Below, piece after piece: positions 56,192 through 64,000 of a stretch of 64,000 nt of DNA (its first letter is position 1; each line of letters begins with the position of its first letter). The position numbers and the translations under genes are program-made. The stretch is taken from contig CALMNW010000022.1 in assembly GCA_937872095.1 (NCBI GenBank), forward strand, positions 1 to 64,000. Direction: 5' to 3'. Origin of the DNA: an uncultured Verrucomicrobiota bacterium (GTDB lineage: Bacteria; Verrucomicrobiota; Kiritimatiellia; CAIQIC01; Lenti-01). Below the pieces are notes generated by a model. That model ran no database searches and had not been told where the DNA came from. It worked only from the letters and a program-made list of their open reading frames with translations.

Positions 56192-57537
56192 AACAAGCCA
56201 TCGCCCATTTCTTCGCGGCCGCCCTGCTGGCCGCGCCCGCCGCGCCAGCCGTCACCCTGGACGACGCCATCCAGGCCGCGCTCGACAACTCCCCCACCCT
56301 GCAGGCCGCCGAAAGCCGCATCGACTCCGCCGAAGCCATGCTGAGCCAGGCGAAATCCTATTACTATCCGTCCATTGGCCTCTCCGCCACCTACGCCCGC
56401 AGCGACAATCCCCCGCAGGCGTTCATGATGACGCTCAACCAGCGGCAATTGAACATGCAGGATCCCGCGTTCAATCCGAACGAGCCCGACGACGTCGACA
56501 ACCTGCGCGGCAGCATCGGCGCCCAGTGGCGGCTGTTCGATCTCCAGCGCGCCGCCGGCAAGAACATGGCCCGCTTCGGCGCCCTGGCCAGCGCGGAAGC
56601 CTTCGCCGCCGCCCGCAACCAGCTCGTGCACGACGTCGTCCGCGGCTTCTACGGCCTCCTGCAGGCCCAGGCCTTCGCCGACGTGCAAGCCCAGGCCGTC
56701 AAAAGCATCGAGGAAAGCCTGCGCATCGCCCGCGAGCGCTTCGACGCCGGCGGCGCCGTCAAGACCGACGTCCTCAATCTCGAAACCCAGCTCGCTCAGG
56801 CGAACGAAGACCTCATCAAGGCCCGCAACGGCGCGCAATTGGCCCTCGCCGCCCTCAACGCCGCCATCGGCTCGGATCTCGTCGCGGCCGACACCGTCGA
56901 AGCGCCGGATACCGCCGTTCTCGACGCCCCGCCGCCGAAATGCACGGAGGAGCTGGCCTTCGAAAAGCGGCCCGAATTGCGCGCGGCCCGCCTGATGCGC
57001 CAGATCAAGGAACAGGACGTGAAAAAGGCCCAGGGCGGCTATGCCCCCACCGTCAGCGCCTTCGCTTCGCTCGACGAAGACAGCGGGAACGCTTCCGATT
57101 TCGAGCAAAGCTACATGGCCGGCCTGCAGGCGGAAATCAACGTCTTCGACGGCGCCCGCACCCGCGCCGCCGTCCGGGCCGCGAAGGCCGAACTCGCCGC
57201 CGCGCGGGCCGACGAAGCCAAAGCCCGCCTCAACCTGCGCCTCGACCTCCAGCAGGCTTTCCTCGGCGTCCAGGAAGCATGGGAACGCCTCGGCGTCGTC
57301 CGCAAGAGCCTCGAAACGGCCCGGGAAGCCCATCGCATCGTGCAAGAGCAATATCAGCAGGGTGCGGCCGACGTTTCCATTTTGCTGCAGACGCAGGTCG
57401 GCGTCACCGCCATGCAGACGCGCGCCGCCGCCGCCCAGTACGACTACCTGACCGCTCTCTCGAACCTGCAGCGCGCCAAAGGCGAGCTGGCCGAGAGCGC
57501 CCAGAAGTCAGAGGTCGGAGGTCAGAGGTCGAAATGA
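56188..57537 (+). CDS. TolC-family outer-membrane efflux channel
   Basis: A 449-aa protein with a signal peptide (cleavage near APA) and two TolC-like repeats of long helices and short barrel strands (LDDAIQAALDNSPTLQAAES, FDAGGAVKTDVLNLETQLAQ; then AEINVFDGARTRAAVRAAKA). It should form the exit duct for the RND pump downstream. The last dozen residues (AQKSEVGGQRSK) are encoded by a GGTCAGAGGTC-type repeat, so the natural C-terminus was probably shorter. Confidence 0.92.
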   Translation: MKQAIAHFFAAALLAAPAAPAVTLDDAIQAALDNSPTLQAAESRIDSAEAMLSQAKSYYYPSIGLSATYARSDNPPQAFMMTLNQRQLNMQDPAFNPNEPDDVDNLRGSIGAQWRLFDLQRAAGKNMARFGALASAEAFAAARNQLVHDVVRGFYGLLQAQAFADVQAQAVKSIEESLRIARERFDAGGAVKTDVLNLETQLAQANEDLIKARNGAQLALAALNAAIGSDLVAADTVEAPDTAVLDAPPPKCTEELAFEKRPELRAARLMRQIKEQDVKKAQGGYAPTVSAFASLDEDSGNASDFEQSYMAGLQAEINVFDGARTRAAVRAAKAELAAARADEAKARLNLRLDLQQAFLGVQEAWERLGVVRKSLETAREAHRIVQEQYQQGAADVSILLQTQVGVTAMQTRAAAAQYDYLTALSNLQRAKGELAESAQKSEVGGQRSK

Positions 57538-57583
57538 TTCCCGTTTGAACATTGGATATTGAATATTGAACATTGAACATTGA
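57506..57583 (-). repeat. Composite repeat at the tolC 3' end (GGTCAGA type plus family D copy 2)
   Basis: 57506-57533 iterates GTCAGAGGTCGGAGGTC and reads through the end of the tolC-like gene. 57545-57583 is an inverted copy of the repeat at 13288-13326. Both fall between the channel and adaptor genes of an otherwise tight operon. Confidence 0.7.
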
Positions 57584-57610
57584 CTCCCACTTCACATCGG
57601 AGGTCCAACC

Positions 57611-58657
57611 ATGAAAAACATCGCCATTCACTTCAAAAAACATCTCAAGCTGGTCATCGGCATCGTCGGCCTGGCGGCCGTCATCGCCTGGTCCGGCGGA
57701 TTCCTGGCCAAGAAGGTCAAGCCCGGCCAATTTGAGCATCCCGCCGGCATCGCGGTTCCCGCCGAGGCGGCGACTTTCGCGGTCCAGGTCGAGAACGCGC
57801 CCGTGCGCGTCGAAGTCGTCGGCACGACCGCCTCCGAAGAAAAGATCAACCTCAGCGCGCGCATTCCGGCCTATGTCGGCGAAATCTTCGCCTCCGCCGG
57901 CGACCGCGTGAAAAAAGGCCAGAAGCTCGTGGCGCTCGACGACCGCGACATCCGCCAGCAGCTCGCCGGCGCCGAAGCCCAGCTCAACCAGGCCCAGACC
58001 GAATACGAGCGCGCCAAGCAGCTCTTCGAGAAGGAAGCCACCACCCAGCAGGCGCTGACCGCCGCCGAATCCATGTATGCCGGCGCCCGCGCCCAGGTCG
58101 AACAGGTCAAGGTCATGCTGACCTACGCGCAGGTCGAATCGCCCATCGACGGCATCGTCACCGAGCGCCGCATCGAGGCGGGCGACCTCGCCAACCCCGG
58201 CATGCTCCTGCTGGCCGTCTACGATCCGCTGCGCATGCGCCTCGAAGCCCCCGTCCCCGTCCGCCTGGTCGATCGCCTCGCGCTCGGCCAGGAGGTCGAC
58301 GTCGCCCTCGAGCGCCCGGCGCGCGTCCTCAAGGGCCGCGTTTCGGAAATCGTCAGCGAAGTGGATTCCTCCAGCCGCACGCAGCTCGTCAAGGTCCACC
58401 TCGACGGCGTCGAAGGCGACGTCCTGCCCGGCACCTTCGGCCGCCTGTGGGTCGACGCCGAATCCCGCGCGGCGATCTTCGTTCCCGCCTCCGCCGTCGT
58501 CCAGATCGGCCAGCTCGCCTTCGTGCAGGCGGTCCGCGACGGCCGCGCCGTCCGCCGCCTCGTAAAGACCGGCCCCGCCCGCGACGGCCAGATCGAAATC
58601 CTCTCCGGCCTCCGCGCCGGCGACGTCGTCCTCGTGAACCCGATCCTGGAGGGCTAG
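57611..58657 (+). CDS. RND efflux periplasmic adaptor (HlyD/MFP family)
   Basis: A 348-aa membrane-fusion protein. An N-terminal helix (about 14-33) anchors it. The lipoyl-like halves are INLSARIPAYVGEIFASAGD and VESPIDGIVTERRIEAGDLA, with a helical hairpin between (QAQTEYERAKQLFEKEATTQ). A beta-barrel and membrane-proximal domain follow. It connects the inner-membrane pump to the TolC-like duct. Four bp separate it from the pump gene. Confidence 0.93.
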   Translation: MKNIAIHFKKHLKLVIGIVGLAAVIAWSGGFLAKKVKPGQFEHPAGIAVPAEAATFAVQVENAPVRVEVVGTTASEEKINLSARIPAYVGEIFASAGDRVKKGQKLVALDDRDIRQQLAGAEAQLNQAQTEYERAKQLFEKEATTQQALTAAESMYAGARAQVEQVKVMLTYAQVESPIDGIVTERRIEAGDLANPGMLLLAVYDPLRMRLEAPVPVRLVDRLALGQEVDVALERPARVLKGRVSEIVSEVDSSSRTQLVKVHLDGVEGDVLPGTFGRLWVDAESRAAIFVPASAVVQIGQLAFVQAVRDGRAVRRLVKTGPARDGQIEILSGLRAGDVVLVNPILEG

Positions 58658-58661
58658 TCCC

Positions 58662-61600
58662 ATGATGGAAGAACGGAAACATTCCTTCACCTCGTCGATC
58701 CTGCAGGCGTTCCTGAAGGGGAACCTCTCGATCCTGCTGATCTTCATCAGCCTCGCGGCCGGCGCGGCCGCCCTCCTCATCACCCCGCGCGAAGAGGAAC
58801 CCCAGATCGTCGTCCCGCTGGCCGACGTCATGGTCATGATGCCCGGCAGCTCCGCCGAAGAAGTCGAACGCCTCGTTTCCTCGCGCCTCGAAAAGCTGCT
58901 CTACCAGATCGACGGCGTCGAATACGTCTATTCGATGTCCCGCCCCGGCATGTCCGTGGTCACCGTCCGCTTCTTCGTCGGCGAGGACCGCGAGGACAGC
59001 CTGATCAAGGTCTACAACAAGATCTTCCAGAACGTCGATCAGACCACGCCCGGCATCGCCGGCTGGGTCGTCAAGCCGATCGAGATCGACGACGTGCCCA
59101 TCGTCAACGTCTCCCTGCACGGGGCCGGCACCGACACGCACGAGCTCTATCGCGTCGCCGAAGAGGTCGCGCAGAAGCTGCAGGGCATTCCCGACAGCGC
59201 GCGCATCACCATCCACGGCGGCGAAAAGCGGGCCGTCCACGTCTATCTCGACGTCGAGCGTCTCGCGGCCTACGGCCTCTCCCCCATGGAGATCGCCGGC
59301 GCCCTCCAGATGTCCAACGCGCAGGCCGAAAGCGGTTCCTTCTCCCAATCCGATTCTTCCATCGTGGTCGAGGCCGGTCCCTTCCTCCAGGACGTGGGCG
59401 AGGTCCGCAACCTGATGGTCGGCGTCTACCAGAACCGGCCCGTCTATCTGCGCGACGTGGCGAACGTCGAAGACGGCCCCGATGAATTGAACACCTACAC
59501 CCGCCTGGGCGCGGGCCCCGCCGCCGCGCAGATCCAGCTGGGCATGGAACCCGGTCAGGTCGATCCCGCCGTCACCATCGCCGTCGCCAAGAAGAAAGGC
59601 AGCAACGCCGTCCGCGTGGCCCAACAGGTCGCGGCCAAGCTCGACGAGCTGCGCGGCACCGTCATTCCCGACGGCATCCAGGCGACCATCGTCCGCGACT
59701 ACGGCCACACCGCCAACGAAAAGGTCAACGACCTCGTCATGAACCTCGGCATGGGCATCCTGACCGTCGTCGGCCTGATCGCCCTCTCCATGAGCTGGCG
59801 CGAAGGCGTCATCGTCGGCCTGGCCATTCCCATCACCTACTCCCTCACCCTGCTGTTCAACTACCTGCTCGGCTACACCATCAACCGCGTGACCCTCTTC
59901 GCGCTGATTCTCGCGCTGGGGCTCCTCGTCGACAATCCCATCGTCGGCGTGGAAAACATCTCGCGATTCCTCTCGATGAAGAAGTACCCGCGCCTGCAAG
60001 CCGTCGCGCTCGCGATGGAAGAGGTCATGCCGCCCATCCTGCTGGCGACGCTGTCCATCATCGTCTCGTTCATCCCGATGTTCTTCATCAGCGGCATGAT
60101 GGGCCCCTACATGGCGCCCATGGCCCTCAACGTGCCGCTCACGATGATCAGCTCCCTGCTCGTCGCCCTCGCCATCACGCCCTGGGTCTCCAGCAAGCTG
60201 CTCAAGGACACCGCCGCCGAAGTCGCGGCCTACGACGTCACGACCACCGGCACCTACCGCGTCTATCGCCGCCTGATGGAACCGTTCGTGTCTTCCCGCG
60301 GCCGCAGCACCGTCCTGATGTTCGTCGTCGCCGGCCTTTTCGGCTTCTCGATCTTCCTCGCCGCCTCCGGGCGCGTCCCGCTGAAGATGCTGCCGTTCGA
60401 CAACAAGAACGAGATGCAGATCGTCGTGGATCTGCCCGCCGGTTCCACGCTCGAAGCCACCGACGCCGTCGTGCGCGAAGTCGAACAGTACCTCCAGACC
60501 GTTCCCGAGGTCGTCGATTTCGTCTCCACCGTCGGCGCCGGCTCGCCGATGGACTTCAACGGCCTCGTGCGCCACTACTACCTGCGCCAGGGGCCGAACC
60601 TGGCCGACGTCCGCATCAATCTCCTGCCCCGCCAACAGCGGGAAATGGGCAGCCACGCCATCGCCCTGCGCATCCGCAAGGACGTCGAGGCCATCGCCGC
60701 CCGGACCGGCGCCAAGCTCAAGATCGTGGAAGTCCCGCCCGGACCGCCCGTCCTCTCCACCGTCGTCGCGGAAATCTACGGCCGCCCCGACCAGAGCTAC
60801 GCCGAGCTCGTCGCCGCGTCCGAAGCCCTCCAGGCGCGCATGTCCGCCGCGCAGGGCGTCGTCGATATCGACGACTCCGCCGAGGAAAACCAGCAGAAGC
60901 TGTTCTTCCGCGTCGACCGCGAGAAGGCCGGCCTCAACGGCATCTCGACCGAGGACGTCGTGCGCATCCTGCGCATCGCCCTCAGCGGCATGCCCGCCGG
61001 CACCGTCCACGCCCCCCGCGAGCAAAACGAGCTGCCCATCGTCCTCCGGCTGCCGCGCGAAAAGCGTTCCGATCCCGAACGCCTGAAGACGCTCATGGTC
61101 AAGGGCCGCATGGGCAACAGCGTCCCGCTCGGCGAACTCGGCGCGTTCGAGACGGACGTCGTCGACCGCACCATCATGCACAAGAACATGGAGCGCGTGG
61201 TCTACGTCACCGCCGAAATGGCCGGCCGCGGCCCCGCCTACGCCGTCCTCGACCTGCAGGCCGACCTGGAGAAAAATCCGCTGCCGGAAGGCCTCCGCGC
61301 CGTCTGGACCGGCGAAGGCGAATGGAAGATCACCGTGGACGTGTTCCGCGACCTCGGCATTGCCTTCTCCGCCGCCTTGCTGGCCATCTACGTCCTGCTC
61401 GTCTACGAAACCGGCTCCTACCTGCTGCCGATCATCATCATGCTTTCCATCCCGCTGACCATGATCGGCATCATGCCCGGCTTCTGGCTCCTCAACGCCC
61501 TCGGCGGCCAGACCGTCGGCGGCTATGCGGATTCCATCTTCTTCACGGCCACCGCGATGATCGGGATGATCGCCCTCGGCGGCATCGTCCAGCGCAACGC

Positions 61601-61874
61601 CATCATCCTCATCGACTTCATCCGCAGCGAAGCCGCGCGCGGGAAGTCCCTGCAGGACGCGATCATCGAAGCCGGCGCCGTGCGCTTCCGCCCGATCTTC
61701 CTGACCGCCGGCACCACCTTGCTCGGCGCCTGGCCGATCACCTTCGATCCCATCTTCAGCGGGCTGGCCTGGTCGATCATCTTCGGCCTCTTCGTTTCCA
61801 CGGCCTTCACGCTGATCGTCGTCCCCGTCGCCTACGGCCTCATCTACAAGAACCAAGCTCCCACGGAGGGTTGA
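58662..61874 (+). CDS. RND-family efflux pump, inner-membrane permease
   Basis: A 1070-aa transporter with the AcrB/CzcA layout: helix 1, a large periplasmic porter domain, helices 2-7, a second porter domain and helices 8-12. The proton-relay helix 4 reads LGLLVDNPIVGVENI, with Asp-Asn in place of AcrB's Asp-Asp. The second repeat has GMIALGGIVQRNAIILIDFI. The substrate class is not certain; the PII-like gene two bp downstream and the ArsR regulator favour a metal or toxic-ion role, but lipophilic compounds are possible. Confidence 0.93.
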   Translation: MMEERKHSFTSSILQAFLKGNLSILLIFISLAAGAAALLITPREEEPQIVVPLADVMVMMPGSSAEEVERLVSSRLEKLLYQIDGVEYVYSMSRPGMSVVTVRFFVGEDREDSLIKVYNKIFQNVDQTTPGIAGWVVKPIEIDDVPIVNVSLHGAGTDTHELYRVAEEVAQKLQGIPDSARITIHGGEKRAVHVYLDVERLAAYGLSPMEIAGALQMSNAQAESGSFSQSDSSIVVEAGPFLQDVGEVRNLMVGVYQNRPVYLRDVANVEDGPDELNTYTRLGAGPAAAQIQLGMEPGQVDPAVTIAVAKKKGSNAVRVAQQVAAKLDELRGTVIPDGIQATIVRDYGHTANEKVNDLVMNLGMGILTVVGLIALSMSWREGVIVGLAIPITYSLTLLFNYLLGYTINRVTLFALILALGLLVDNPIVGVENISRFLSMKKYPRLQAVALAMEEVMPPILLATLSIIVSFIPMFFISGMMGPYMAPMALNVPLTMISSLLVALAITPWVSSKLLKDTAAEVAAYDVTTTGTYRVYRRLMEPFVSSRGRSTVLMFVVAGLFGFSIFLAASGRVPLKMLPFDNKNEMQIVVDLPAGSTLEATDAVVREVEQYLQTVPEVVDFVSTVGAGSPMDFNGLVRHYYLRQGPNLADVRINLLPRQQREMGSHAIALRIRKDVEAIAARTGAKLKIVEVPPGPPVLSTVVAEIYGRPDQSYAELVAASEALQARMSAAQGVVDIDDSAEENQQKLFFRVDREKAGLNGISTEDVVRILRIALSGMPAGTVHAPREQNELPIVLRLPREKRSDPERLKTLMVKGRMGNSVPLGELGAFETDVVDRTIMHKNMERVVYVTAEMAGRGPAYAVLDLQADLEKNPLPEGLRAVWTGEGEWKITVDVFRDLGIAFSAALLAIYVLLVYETGSYLLPIIIMLSIPLTMIGIMPGFWLLNALGGQTVGGYADSIFFTATAMIGMIALGGIVQRNAIILIDFIRSEAARGKSLQDAIIEAGAVRFRPIFLTAGTTLLGAWPITFDPIFSGLAWSIIFGLFVSTAFTLIVVPVAYGLIYKNQAPTEG

Positions 61875-61876
61875 AC

Positions 61877-62167
61877 ATGAAAATGCTGATGATCGTTTGT
61901 CCCGAAAACCGCCAGGAAGAAGTCCGCGCGCTCATCGCGCAGCACGACGTCCACTCCTACAGCGAGATCCCCAACGTGCTGGGCGAAGGCAAGACCGGCA
62001 AGCACCTCGGCACGCACACGTGGCCCGGCAAGTCCGTGCTCGTCTTCACCGTCGTCGCCTCCGCTAAAAAGGACGAACTCGTCCAGGCCTTGAAGGAATA
62101 CCACGAAAGCCTCCTGGCCGGCGAAGGCCTCCGCGTCTTCGCGCTCCCCGTCGAATCCATCTTATAG
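61877..62167 (+). CDS. PII-like accessory protein of the efflux operon
   Basis: A 96-aa ferredoxin-like-fold protein resembling PII-type regulators found next to RND metal pumps (MKMLMIVCPENRQEEVRALI, then the T-loop-like region GEGKTGKHLGTHTWPGKS, then LVQALKEYHESLL). The Tyr51 uridylylation site of GlnB is missing. A His/Thr-rich loop could bind metal or a nucleotide. Position two bp after the pump gene suggests it modulates the pump. Confidence 0.75.
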   Translation: MKMLMIVCPENRQEEVRALIAQHDVHSYSEIPNVLGEGKTGKHLGTHTWPGKSVLVFTVVASAKKDELVQALKEYHESLLAGEGLRVFALPVESIL

Positions 62168-62179
62168 GAAAGGAGTCCC

Positions 62180-62350
62180 ATGACCCCCGCCCTCAAATCC
62201 ATCCTCGGCGCCGCGATCGGCGCGGCCATCGGCTACGTCCTATACCGCTTCGTCGGCTGCAAGACCGGCACCTGCCCGATTACGGCCAGTCCGTGGACGT
62301 CCATGCTGGTATGGGGTATCATTGGAGCGATCGCCGCCTCCGGGCGGTGA
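62180..62350 (+). CDS. DUF6132-type small membrane protein
   Basis: A 56-aa protein starting MTPALKSILGAAIGAAIGYV, with two helices (about 7-23 and 41-54) around a conserved-looking loop GCKTGTCPITASPWTS that holds two Cys. AAAGGAG precedes the ATG. This pattern matches the small DUF6132 family. The CxxxxC loop in a redox operon suggests a thiol or metal-linked role, not demonstrated. It lies 12 bp after the PII-like gene. Confidence 0.75.
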   Translation: MTPALKSILGAAIGAAIGYVLYRFVGCKTGTCPITASPWTSMLVWGIIGAIAASGR

Positions 62351-62396
62351 CCCCGACGTCGAACGGAACCCCGAAACCCAAACGAAAGGAAACAAC

Positions 62397-63113
62397 ATGG
62401 ACCAACCCACCGCAACCCCCGTCTCGCTGCCGCGCATCGGCGACAAGGCCCCCGCCTTCAAGGCCGTCACCACCCAAGGGACGATCGACTTCCCGAAGCA
62501 ATACGAAGGCAGCTGGGTGATTCTCTTCAGCCATCCGGCGGACTTCACGCCGGTGTGCACCTCGGAGTTCATCACCTTCGCCTCGATGGAACAGCAGTTC
62601 GCCGAAGCCAACTGCAAGCTCGTCGGCCTCTCCGTCGACGGCCTCTACAGCCACATCGCCTGGCTGCGCACCATCAAGGAAAAGATCAGCTACAAGGGCC
62701 ACCAGAACGTCGAGGTGAACTTCCCCCTGATCGAAGACATCACGATGAACGTCGCCAAGGCCTACGGCATGATCCAGCCCAACGAGGACAGCACCAAGGC
62801 CGTCCGCGCCGTGTTCTTCATCGACCCGAAGGGCGTCATCCGCGCCATGGTCTACTACCCGCTCAGCCTCGGCCGGAACTTCGACGAGCTCTATCGCGCG
62901 CTGATCGCCCTGCAGACCGCGGATGCCTTTGGCATCGCCACCCCCGCCGACTGGCGGCCCGGCGACGACGTCATCATCGGCCCCGCCGGCTCCTGCGGCG
63001 CGGCCAAAAACCGCATGGACGGCAAGGAGGACATGGTCTGCCAGGACTGGTTCTTCTGCACCCGCAAGCTGGACAAGGAGAAGGTGCTCTCCACCGTCCT
63101 CAAGAAGAAGTAA
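62397..63113 (+). CDS. Peroxiredoxin (Prx6/AhpC-TSA family)
   Basis: A 238-aa thiol peroxidase. The peroxidatic Cys lies in SHPADFTPVCTSEF, with the conserved Arg in KAVRAVFFIDPKG. Two further Cys in the C-terminal extension (GSCGAAKNR; CQDWFFC) could resolve the sulfenate. The length and the long tail (WRPGDDVIIGP) place it with Prx6-like enzymes. The start follows AAAGGAAAC. Thioredoxin, a likely reductant, is encoded two genes further. Confidence 0.94.
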   Translation: MDQPTATPVSLPRIGDKAPAFKAVTTQGTIDFPKQYEGSWVILFSHPADFTPVCTSEFITFASMEQQFAEANCKLVGLSVDGLYSHIAWLRTIKEKISYKGHQNVEVNFPLIEDITMNVAKAYGMIQPNEDSTKAVRAVFFIDPKGVIRAMVYYPLSLGRNFDELYRALIALQTADAFGIATPADWRPGDDVIIGPAGSCGAAKNRMDGKEDMVCQDWFFCTRKLDKEKVLSTVLKKK

Positions 63114-63180
63114 ATCCCACCCGCGTTCCGCGGGCCGCCGTTCGGCCCGCGGGGCGCCCCCCTCGGAAAGGAAACATCCC

Positions 63181-63390
63181 ATGACAGTGGAAAACGGAGT
63201 TCGCGTCTTCGCCGGCACCATGGTCCTGATCTCGGTCGCCCTCGTCTATTTCGTCAGCCCCTGGTGGCTGTTGCTCACCGCTTTCGTCGGCATCCAATTG
63301 ATCCAGTCCGCCTTCACCGGCTTCTGCCCCCCCGCCTACGTCCTCCGCAAGCTGGGCTTCAAGAATGCCGCTGCCTGCGGCTGCAACTAG
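63181..63390 (+). CDS. DUF2892 membrane protein (YgaP C-terminal-like)
   Basis: A 69-aa protein with two close helices (about 8-25 and 28-45) and a Cys-containing tail (TGFCPPAYVLRKLGF, ending AACGCN). The pattern is that of DUF2892, also found as the membrane half of the rhodanese YgaP. Its role in the operon may be in sulfur or thiol handling. GGAAAGG precedes the ATG. Confidence 0.85.
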   Translation: MTVENGVRVFAGTMVLISVALVYFVSPWWLLLTAFVGIQLIQSAFTGFCPPAYVLRKLGFKNAAACGCN

Positions 63391-63427
63391 ATTTCAAAAA
63401 CAACCCTACCCCGAAAGGAAACGACCC

Positions 63428-63745
63428 ATGAGCGCAGGAATCCTCGAACTGACCGAAAGCAACTTCGCCGCCGAAACCAAGGCCGGCACCGTCCTGGTGG
63501 ACTTCTGGGCCCCCTGGTGCGGCCCGTGCCGCATGCAGGGCCCCATCTTGGAACAGGTCGTCGGCAAGGTCGCCGGCGCGAAGATCGCCAAACTCAACGT
63601 CGACGAAGCCCCCGCCGTCGCCGCGCAGTTCGGCGTCCAGAGCATCCCCACCCTGCTCGTCCTCAAGGACGGACGCATCGTGCAGCAATTCGTCGGCGTC
63701 CAGCAGGCCCCCACGCTGATCTCCGCCCTCGAAGCCGCGAAGTAG
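63428..63745 (+). CDS. trxA: Thioredoxin
   Basis: A 105-aa thioredoxin with the active site DFWAPWCGPCRMQGP and the cis-Pro in VQSIPTLLVLKDG. It is the last gene of the ArsR-led operon, and its product is the natural reductant of the peroxiredoxin encoded just upstream. The start follows GAAAGG. A strong terminator follows. Confidence 0.95.
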   Translation: MSAGILELTESNFAAETKAGTVLVDFWAPWCGPCRMQGPILEQVVGKVAGAKIAKLNVDEAPAVAAQFGVQSIPTLLVLKDGRIVQQFVGVQQAPTLISALEAAK

Positions 63746-63764
63746 ACACAACGATCGGCGCCCA

Positions 63765-63795
63765 GGCCGTCCGGCTCCCGCCGGACGGCCTTTTT
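63765..63795 (+). terminator. Rho-independent terminator of the ArsR-led operon
   Basis: A perfect 10-bp stem GGCCGTCCGG/CCGGACGGCC with loop CTCCCG, followed by TTTTT. It lies 19 bp after the thioredoxin stop and closes the operon. Confidence 0.93.
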
Positions 63796-63851
63796 CGCTC
63801 CGCGCGGCCGGGCTAGAGCGAATTCGCTTATTCTGTAGCCACGGAGCAAGA

Positions 63852-63925
63852 CCGGCACGAGGTCGTGCCGGCTCCAAACAGCCGAATCATCCATATCTTT
63901 GGAGCCCCGACGACCTCGTCGGGGG
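63852..63925. repeat. REP-like hairpin pair, distant copy
   Basis: A direct unit at 63852-63883 (stem CCGGCACGA/TCGTGCCGG plus tail CTCCAAACAGCC) and an inverted unit at 63898-63925 (TTTGGAG plus stem CCCCGACGA/TCGTCGGGG). The arrangement is the same as around the RAYT gene 55 kb away, but no transposase gene is adjacent. Confidence 0.85.
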
Positions 63926-63959
63926 AATGCTCACTGGCTACGGCATTTCAGAAGATGCC

Positions 63960-64000
63960 CTACTTGCCCCGGGACTTCAGCAGGGTCTGCAGATCTTCCA
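63960..64000 (-). CDS. Possible 3' end of a gene cut by the window
   Basis: On the minus strand the last bases read in frame as EDLQTLLKSRGK followed by TAG. This charged helical ending is what a protein C-terminus often looks like, and the REP units beyond fit an intergenic position. Only 12 codons are visible, so identity is unknown. Confidence 0.4.
   Translation of the reverse strand, partial: EDLQTLLKSRGK

Noticed and set aside
61877..62167. GlnB/GlnK nitrogen regulator
   Set aside because: The uridylylated Tyr and the usual T-loop are missing, and there is no amtB or glnA neighbour.

Overview
The window is 64 kb of high-GC DNA with strong translational coupling (many ATGA or GTGA overlaps) from a Gram-negative bacterium. 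It encodes an LptF-type lipopolysaccharide exporter, a TolC/RND efflux system, outer-membrane barrels and lipoproteins. The gene content (reductive pyrimidine breakdown, acyl phosphate formation, acetolactate decarboxylase, peroxiredoxin/thioredoxin) and the abundance of simple interspersed intergenic repeats would fit an anaerobic or fermentative member of the PVC group (for example Kiritimatiellota). That placement is inference: no 16S rRNA or ribosomal protein is present to fix it.

Layout. 1-8145: repeats, an outer-membrane barrel, then a + strand operon of a GNAT acetyltransferase, an unusual membrane sensor joined to an MFS-like domain, a SpoIIE/PP2C phosphatase, a STAS antagonist, an anti-sigma-type kinase and acetolactate decarboxylase. 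8158-8917: a RAYT transposase embedded in hairpin (REP-like) units; two more units lie near the right end. 8927-17217: a TerB-like/ABC exporter fusion with a secreted partner, an orphan STAS protein, a CDF-like transporter, a diguanylate cyclase, and a Fic protein with an AT-rich, palindrome-filled upstream region. 17517-30723: an ankyrin lipoprotein and a catabolic island. The island holds a one-chain phosphotransbutyrylase-butyrate kinase, malonate/methylmalonate semialdehyde dehydrogenase, beta-ureidopropionase, dihydropyrimidinase, an aminotransferase, an NCS1 permease, PreA, PreT and a cupin. 30803-38775: tRNA-Arg(CCG), lptF, folD, a barrel protein, gyrA and gyrB, all on the minus strand. 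39117-47520: tadA, an FGE-like protein, a hendecad coiled-coil membrane protein, rsmI, aroE, prepilin peptidase, an AI-2E-type permease, and an ECF sigma/anti-sigma pair with a secreted helical protein. 47594-51036: a large fibre-like secreted protein with a C-terminal S74 chaperone domain and a calcium-binding-repeat partner. 51237-55812: a DMT permease, glpK, a DUF3999-like protein and a lipoprotein. 55868-63745: an ArsR-led operon of TolC, adaptor, RND pump, PII-like protein, DUF6132, peroxiredoxin, DUF2892 and thioredoxin, closed by a strong terminator.

How the parts work together. The catabolic island reads as a complete route from uracil or thymine to acetyl-CoA or propionyl-CoA. It is redox balanced: NADH spent by PreTA is regained at the semialdehyde dehydrogenase. 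The fused Ptb-Buk could then turn the acyl-CoA into ATP. The ArsR operon couples an efflux pump and its PII-like accessory to thiol peroxide defence under one operator. The first operon is a complete partner-switching relay from sensor to phosphatase, antagonist and kinase, but no matching sigma-B-type factor lies in the window.
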